A stretch of DNA of 5,972 nucleotides from Burkholderiales bacterium (GTDB taxonomy: Bacteria; Pseudomonadota; Gammaproteobacteria; Burkholderiales; Burkholderiaceae): contig CAHJWV010000391.1 of assembly GCA_903643055.1 (NCBI GenBank), forward strand, positions 1 through 5,972, read 5' to 3'. Under the pieces are notes generated by a model that ran no database searches, was not told the origin of the DNA, and saw nothing but the letters and a program-made list of their open reading frames with translations. Each line of letters begins with the position of its first letter. The first letter of the stretch is position 1. A program made the position numbers and the translations under genes. This document shows, one piece after another, positions 1 through 4,156 of this stretch.

Positions 1-1
1 G

Positions 2-517
2 CTTCCGCTGCTGCCCTGCCTGTGGCTGGCGCTTTGCTGTGCGGGCGTCGCGCTCGCCTATGCGCGTCACGATGCCGGCTTTCTCCACAAGCGCGAGGGC
101 GGCTTTCCTCTGTGGGTATGGGCGCTTTATGCGCCTTATCTGATCGGCTATCGAATCACCTGGCACGTGGTGCGCAGGTGCGGCGCGCCACCCTTCGAAG
201 CCTTCGCTGATCGATTGTGGGTCGGCCGCCGGCTCGATGCACACGAAGCGCAAGCCTTGCCGCCAGGCTGCGCCGTGATCGACCTGGCCAGCGAGCTGAG
301 CGCCACACCGACGCTGCGCGGCCGGCCCGGCCAGGCCTTCGCGCTGCTCGACTTGATGCCCCCGCCCGCCGAGCGCCTGGCCGAGATCGCCGATGCGATC
401 GATGAACAATTGGCGCAAGGCCGCAGCGTCTATCTGCATTGCGCGATGGGCTACCGCCGCAGCCGCGAGGCGGCCGATGCCTGGCGCGCTCGCCATTCCA
501 CGAAAGCACTCCCATGA
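2..517 (+). CDS. ynbD: YnbD-like membrane phosphatase, C-terminal part (5' truncated)
   Basis: The reading frame is open from the left edge and ends at TGA 515-517, giving 171 visible residues. E. coli YnbD is about 430 aa (from memory) and has a PAP2-type membrane phosphatase part before the C-terminal dual-specificity phosphatase (DSP) domain; that N-terminal part would lie left of the window. Visible residues 1-21 are a hydrophobic, probable membrane helix. Residues 35-57 (FPLWVWALYAPYLIGYR onward) form a second aromatic-rich helix. The DSP domain follows from about residue 65: D117 in LLDLMPPP is a candidate general acid, and HCAMGYRRS holds the CX5R phosphate loop with Cys147 and Arg153. 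Only 18 residues follow that Arg, short for a DSP fold, and Arg replaces the usual Ser just before it. The stop overlaps the ynbA start (ATGA), so the pair is probably co-translated. Likely role: removing phosphate from a lipid or lipid head group at the inner membrane (inferred). Confidence 0.85.
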   Translation, partial: LPLLPCLWLALCCAGVALAYARHDAGFLHKREGGFPLWVWALYAPYLIGYRITWHVVRRCGAPPFEAFADRLWVGRRLDAHEAQALPPGCAVIDLASELSATPTLRGRPGQAFALLDLMPPPAERLAEIADAIDEQLAQGRSVYLHCAMGYRRSREAADAWRARHSTKALP

Positions 518-1122
518 GCTGGTCGATCTATCGGCTGAAACCTCGTTTCCAGCAGTTGCTGCGCCCGCTCGTGGCTCGGCTGGCCGCGGCACACATCACG
601 CCCAATCAGATGACGCTTGCCACCGCGCTGCTGATGGTGATGTACGGCGCGGCGCTGGCGCTGTGGCCCGACCAACGCGGCCTGTGGTTGGGCCTCGTCT
701 TGCTGATGCCGCTGCGCATGGCGCTGAATGCGCTGGACGGCCTGCTGGCGCGGCACACCGGCTTGCAAACGCGGCTTGGCGCGGTGCTCAACGAAGTCTG
801 CGATCTGATCTCTGACCTCGCGCTGTACCTGCCGGTGGCTTACCTGCCGGGCGTGCCGCCCGCGCTCGCGGTGATCGCCGCGGCGATGGCAACCATCGCC
901 GAACAAACCGGCCTGGCCGCATTGGCTGCGGGCTCACCAAGGCGCTTCGATGGGCCGATGGGCAAGAGCGACCGCGCATTGGCCTACGGCCTGATCGGCC
1001 TGCTGGCGGGCTTGCAGGCCTCGGCGTCATGGATCAACGCGGTGCTGGCCCTCGTGATCGCGCTTCTGGCCTGGACCATCGTCAACCGGCTTCGAGCGGC
1101 CGCCGCGCCACCGACACCGTGA
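514..1122 (+). CDS. ynbA: YnbA-like CDP-alcohol phosphatidyltransferase
   Basis: The product is an integral membrane protein of 202 aa, close to E. coli YnbA (about 201 aa from memory). Family enzymes replace CMP of a CDP-lipid with an alcohol, as PgsA and PssA do. The superfamily signature lies at residues 72-97: NALDG, then AR (79-80), G89, N93 and D97. Asp75 and Asp97 are kept, but Asn stands at 72 and 93 where the consensus DxxDGxxAR...GxxxDxxxD has Asp. Conserved-looking blocks in the E. coli style are SIYRLKPRFQQLLRP at the start, ISDLALYLP after the active site, and DGPMGKSDRA at about 149-158. Several hydrophobic helices surround these. ATG 514 is chosen because family similarity begins there and it overlaps the ynbD stop as ATGA. 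No clear Shine-Dalgarno precedes it, which fits translational coupling. An upstream in-frame ATG at 439 would add 25 unrelated residues. The 3' end overlaps convergent ynbC. The alcohol substrate is unknown. Confidence 0.9.
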   Translation: MSWSIYRLKPRFQQLLRPLVARLAAAHITPNQMTLATALLMVMYGAALALWPDQRGLWLGLVLLMPLRMALNALDGLLARHTGLQTRLGAVLNEVCDLISDLALYLPVAYLPGVPPALAVIAAAMATIAEQTGLAALAAGSPRRFDGPMGKSDRALAYGLIGLLAGLQASASWINAVLALVIALLAWTIVNRLRAAAAPPTP

Positions 1123-2938
1123 AGATGCCATCGAGGCCGATGCGGCTCCTTTGCTTGTGCAAGCCGCAGCATGCCACCAGCCCATCAAGCTCGGCCTGGG
1201 GCCGTGGCCGCATCAGCCACGGTGCGCCCAGATGGTTGCGCAAGGTACCGGCGATCAACGCCAGTTGCGGGTGCCAGGGCTGGCCGGTGTAAACCAGCGC
1301 GCCACCGGGCCGCATCTGTCCCACAATGCCTTGCAGCGAACGCAGCACTGGCGCGTTGTCGGCAAACAGTTCGTAAAGGCCGGAGGCAATGACAATGTCA
1401 AAGACCGGGCCGCCGGCATAACTGGCCGGATCAAAGGCGTCTCGCAGCTCGACCGTCACCTGAGCGCCCAGTCCCAGGCTCTGCGCCAGCGCCTGGGCCC
1501 GTTGCAGATTGCCGGGGTCACGGTCACGCAGCGTCGCCTCCACGTGGCGGTCGCCATGGCATTTGAGGGTTTCGAGCAGGTAGCGCCCGCCACCGGCGGC
1601 GATGTCCAGGATGCGGATCGGCACCCCTGCCGGATGGGCATCGATCAGCTCGGAAAGGGTTTGCTGCAAATGCTTGCGCCGAAGCCGGATGCCGCGCCAG
1701 CCGATCGCATCGAGATAGCCACGGTCGATCAACGCGCCGATGCCGAAACGGCCCTGCGCCTGATTGCGATACACGTGATCGAGCGATGCGCCCGAGTCGA
1801 AGCCTTGTGTCATGCCGATGCGCATGCCTGCGCTGAGCGGCCCCAAGGTGCCCAGCATCGCGCGTTGGAATGCAAAGAAGGCTTTCATCGGCGCCCCGAC
1901 CAGGCGGCCTTCGGTCAGTTGACGATAAGCCTGCGCGCTGCGGCTGTGGCGGTCGGCCTCCCGAAAGCGCTCGGGAGAAGGCACTGGCTGCGCGTGGCAT
2001 GACTCGATGAATGCACGGCAATGGGCAATGGCCTCGCTGCGCACCGGATCGCTTTCATAAAAGATCGCATGGCGGCAGTTCTGCAGTTGCACAAAGCGCT
2101 TGAGGGGTGACGACAGCCCTTCGAAGAAGGCCTTCTGAGGCGCGAGCTTGACCACATGGTCGCTGTCTGCCGCCAGCATCAGTACCGGTGTATCGATGGC
2201 CGCTGCATCGGCAACGATCCGCCTGGCGGTATGGGCCATGTCGACCAAGACGCGGCCCGAGATCTGCTTGGCGATCAGCGGGTCAGCGTCATACGCACGC
2301 GCTTCCTGCGGCGAATGCGTCAGCATGCCGGAGCGGATGTAGCTCGTGACCTGCAGGCCGGGCTTGAAGCCCAGGCCGAGCTTGAGCATCGGCACCGCCA
2401 GCGGCACATAGAGCTTGATCTCGAAAGCCGCAGCGGCCATCGCCAGACCGCGCACCGCTGGCGCATGGTCATGCAGCCAGGTGGCCGCAATCACCGCGCC
2501 CACGCTGTTAGCAACCAGCACCATGTCTTGCGGCGCAATGCCGTGATGGCGCTGCAGGTGGCCGATGAACGCATCGAGGTCTTCGACCAGCGTGGCGAAG
2601 TCCGGGGCTTCACCGCGCTCGCCCGGCGAATGGCCATGGCCACGGGCGTCCCATGCAAATGCGTGATCGCCGGTGAAGCCCAGATCGCGAACCAGAGCCG
2701 CTACCCGGCCAGAGTGCTCATGGCCGCGGTGCAACAGAACCAGCGCGCGTGGCGCCCCGCCTGGGCGTGGCTCGCGCGGTGCCCAATGGCGATAGAAAAG
2801 CCGCGTGCCATCGGCGGCCGCAAAGCCGGCTTCATGGACGGCCCAGGCGCTGGTTTGTGAGTCTCTGGGCGAGCCGGCTTGTGGGTCAGCTTGTGGGTCA
2901 GGTCGCGAGGCCGAAGAAGCGAGTTCGTCGTTGTGCAT
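1082..2938 (-). CDS. ynbC: YnbC-like alpha/beta-hydrolase fused to SAM methyltransferase
   Basis: This is a 618-aa two-domain protein. Residues 1-31 are a Ser/Pro/Gln/Asp-rich, probably disordered tail that accounts for most of the excess over E. coli YnbC (about 585 aa from memory). Residues about 35-315 form a monoacylglycerol-lipase-like alpha/beta-hydrolase: LHRGHEHSGR (69-78) is the oxyanion region, Ser145 in VANSVGA the nucleophile, and Asp260 (AADSDHVV) and His290 (NCRHAIF) complete a plausible triad. The elbow is AxSxG rather than GxSxG. A conserved linker contains GFDSGASLD and GWRGIRLRRKHL. Residues about 441-618 form a Rossmann methyltransferase with motif I ILDIAAGGGRY (443-453), Asp445, then ASGLYELF and TGQPWHPQL (551-559). 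No signal peptide or membrane helix is apparent, so it is probably cytoplasmic. ATG 2936-2938 follows a modest GAGAG at 8 bases. It lies 35 bases after ynbB, so one transcript is likely. Its 3' end overlaps ynbA. Substrates of both domains are unknown. Confidence 0.9.
   Translation of the reverse strand: MHNDELASSASRPDPQADPQAGSPRDSQTSAWAVHEAGFAAADGTRLFYRHWAPREPRPGGAPRALVLLHRGHEHSGRVAALVRDLGFTGDHAFAWDARGHGHSPGERGEAPDFATLVEDLDAFIGHLQRHHGIAPQDMVLVANSVGAVIAATWLHDHAPAVRGLAMAAAAFEIKLYVPLAVPMLKLGLGFKPGLQVTSYIRSGMLTHSPQEARAYDADPLIAKQISGRVLVDMAHTARRIVADAAAIDTPVLMLAADSDHVVKLAPQKAFFEGLSSPLKRFVQLQNCRHAIFYESDPVRSEAIAHCRAFIESCHAQPVPSPERFREADRHSRSAQAYRQLTEGRLVGAPMKAFFAFQRAMLGTLGPLSAGMRIGMTQGFDSGASLDHVYRNQAQGRFGIGALIDRGYLDAIGWRGIRLRRKHLQQTLSELIDAHPAGVPIRILDIAAGGGRYLLETLKCHGDRHVEATLRDRDPGNLQRAQALAQSLGLGAQVTVELRDAFDPASYAGGPVFDIVIASGLYELFADNAPVLRSLQGIVGQMRPGGALVYTGQPWHPQLALIAGTLRNHLGAPWLMRPRPQAELDGLVACCGLHKQRSRIGLDGIFTVSVARRPLEAG
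2878..2901. repeat. 12-base perfect tandem duplication in the 5' part of ynbC
   Basis: The unit cttgtgggtcag occurs twice, at 2878-2889 and 2890-2901, in the + strand. On the coding strand it encodes DPQADPQA within the disordered N-terminal tail of YnbC. The unit is four codons, so gain or loss of a copy would keep the frame. It looks like a replication-slippage duplication in an unconstrained tail. Confidence 0.85.
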
Positions 2939-2973
2939 GTGAAGGTCTCTCGTGGCCGCAAGAGCCAGCGGTT

Positions 2974-3882
2974 TCAGGAAAGGCGCAGCGCGATCAACAT
3001 CAGCGGTGCGGTCAGAACCAGGCTGTCAACGCGGTCCAGGATGCCGCCATGCCCAGGGATCAGATCACTGTAGTCCTTGATCTTCATGGCCCGCTTGCCG
3101 GCCGAGAACAGCAGGTCGCCCGCCAGGCCGACGCCGCTCAGCAAGACGCCCATGCCCAGCAGCCAAGGCCACGAAGCCAGGCCCAGCGCGCGCCCGACTG
3201 CGGCCGATACCAGCACGCTTGCCACCATGCCGCCGCCCAGGCCTTGCCAGGTCTTGTGCGGGCTGATGCGTGAAGCCAGCTTGTGGCGGCCAAAGCAGGT
3301 GCCCATGATGAATTGGCCGATGTCGTTGAGCGCCGTGGCGGTGCAGAGGTAGAAGAATTTGTCGGCGGCCTGATGCGGGCCCTCTCCGGTGGCTGAAGAC
3401 AGCTCCGGCAAGCACCACAGGCCGGCCGCCTGAATTGCAAACAGCGCCGTCAGCAGCGCGCCGCGCGGCCGCTGGCCGCCATGCCATGCCTTGAGTTGCC
3501 ATGCGGAAATCGCCAACAGCCATGCGCTCATCCACAAAGTCAGCTCATTGAAATAGGCCACCAAGGGCAACAGCCCCAGCACGGCGAATTGCCATTTCAA
3601 TCGGCCCGCCGAGGCGGGGTCGGCCCAGGCGAGCAACTCACGTGCGGCGAGAGCAGAGATCAAGATCACCAGCCCCACCGCACCGAGGGGATAGGCCGCC
3701 CAGGCGGCAACCACCGGCGGCAACAGGTACCACCACGAGGTGACCTGCGACTGAAGAGCGCCCTGCGTTCTCAGCCGCGGCCAGGCCTTCACCGCAACCG
3801 TTGCCACCAGCAAGGAGAACATCAACACCCCCATCACCCCCACAGCGCGAGGCAGGTCAGCAAGGGTCAGATCAAAAGGCAT
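2974..3882 (-). CDS. ynbB: YnbB-like CDP-diacylglycerol synthase (CdsA family)
   Basis: The product is 302 aa and polytopic; E. coli YnbB is about 298 aa (from memory). CdsA-family enzymes convert phosphatidate plus CTP to CDP-diacylglycerol and pyrophosphate at the inner membrane. The cytidylyltransferase signature occupies residues 260-286: SAGKR, KIKD (267-270), IPGHGG (275-280) and LDRVD (282-286). These carry the acidic metal/nucleotide residues Asp270, Asp283 and Asp286. Upstream, LNDIGQFIMG (185-194), GRHKL (198-202) and SPHKTWQG (207-214) match further conserved blocks of the family. About eight or nine hydrophobic helices are visible, starting at residues 14-31. ATG 3880-3882 has only a weak GAG about nine bases upstream. 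The separate palindrome and -10-like element upstream suggest it heads a ynbB-ynbC transcript. Its linkage to ynbA, ynbC and ynbD argues for a dedicated paralogue rather than the housekeeping cdsA. In E. coli, YnbB has been reported as a CdsA paralogue contributing to the glycolipid MPIase (from memory). Confidence 0.92.
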   Translation of the reverse strand: MPFDLTLADLPRAVGVMGVLMFSLLVATVAVKAWPRLRTQGALQSQVTSWWYLLPPVVAAWAAYPLGAVGLVILISALAARELLAWADPASAGRLKWQFAVLGLLPLVAYFNELTLWMSAWLLAISAWQLKAWHGGQRPRGALLTALFAIQAAGLWCLPELSSATGEGPHQAADKFFYLCTATALNDIGQFIMGTCFGRHKLASRISPHKTWQGLGGGMVASVLVSAAVGRALGLASWPWLLGMGVLLSGVGLAGDLLFSAGKRAMKIKDYSDLIPGHGGILDRVDSLVLTAPLMLIALRLS

Positions 3883-3932
3883 GGCGCATCGCTCAGTAAA
3901 AACCGCAGCGCACGAACGCGTGCCGACGGCGA

Positions 3933-3965
3933 ATTATCTGTACGCCCCAAAGTGACCTCGGTCAC
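3933..3965 (-). promoter_or_regulatory. Candidate ynbB promoter with palindromic operator
   Basis: Read on the - strand, a perfect inverted repeat GTGACC-GA-GGTCAC (3952-3965) is followed 13 bases later by GATAAT (3933-3938), five of six matches to the sigma-70 -10 box. The palindrome sits where a -35 box would be, and no good TTGACA is present. This suggests a regulator-dependent or repressible promoter about 50 bases upstream of the ynbB start codon. I do not recognise which regulator family would bind it. Confidence 0.35.
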
Positions 3966-4145
3966 CTGCAACGGGCTCTGACATCCACCCCTTCCTGGCA
4001 CTGATTGGTTGGACGGGAGCGGTAGCCTGCGCGCCGACGCAACACATCAACACCCCCAGAAGGGTGGAAACACGCAAACGATCGTGGTGAAGGAAGAAAC
4101 AGGCGGGAGGGTCGGCCAAAATTGCCTTGACGGCAGCAAGCCAAC

Positions 4146-4150
4146 AGGGA
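4146..4150 (+). promoter_or_regulatory. Shine-Dalgarno site of vgrG
   Basis: AGGGA lies six bases before ATG 4157, the best ribosome binding site in the window. It decides the vgrG start: the frame is open upstream only back to a TGA at 4088-4090 and has no earlier ATG. Confidence 0.75.
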
Positions 4151-4156
4151 CAAGAA

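Larger units (their letters stand above)
3883..4156. other. Divergent intergenic region between ynbB and vgrG
   Basis: These 274 bases separate the starts of ynbB (leftward) and vgrG (rightward) and must contain both promoters unless transcription enters from outside. Visible are a perfect palindrome at 3952-3965 and a -10-like GATAAT on the - strand (3933-3938). There is also a small CACCC/GGGTG hairpin at 4051-4066 without a T run, and the vgrG Shine-Dalgarno AGGGA at 4146-4150. I see no convincing sigma-70 promoter for vgrG. A TGGCAC at 3996-4001 lacks a correctly spaced -12 GC element. No convincing gene lies here; a weak signal-peptide-like reading frame on the - strand is listed among the findings. 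Confidence 0.7.

Noticed and set aside
439..513. Upstream in-frame ATG 439 as the ynbA start
   Set aside because: The added 25 residues are Arg/Pro-rich and unlike the family, and they overlap the ynbD phosphatase loop; ATG 514 gives the expected length and an ATGA junction.
1151..2860. Two + strand open frames (1151-2002 and 2156-2860) opposite ynbC
   Set aside because: Both lie inside the well-supported ynbC gene and their products show no family resemblance; they are antisense shadows.
1082..2938. YnbC as a Tle-type T6SS lipase effector of the neighbouring VgrG
   Set aside because: It is transcribed in the opposite direction, pairs with a CDP-DAG synthase, has a fused methyltransferase and matches E. 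coli YnbC over its full length; there is no immunity-like partner.
3996..4012. Possible sigma-54 promoter for vgrG starting TGGCAC
   Set aside because: The -24 element looks right, but the GC of the -12 element is missing at the required spacing; the bases there are TT.
4051..4066. CACCC/GGGTG hairpin as a terminator
   Set aside because: The stem is only five pairs, lacks a following T run and lies between two divergent genes where no transcript needs to end.
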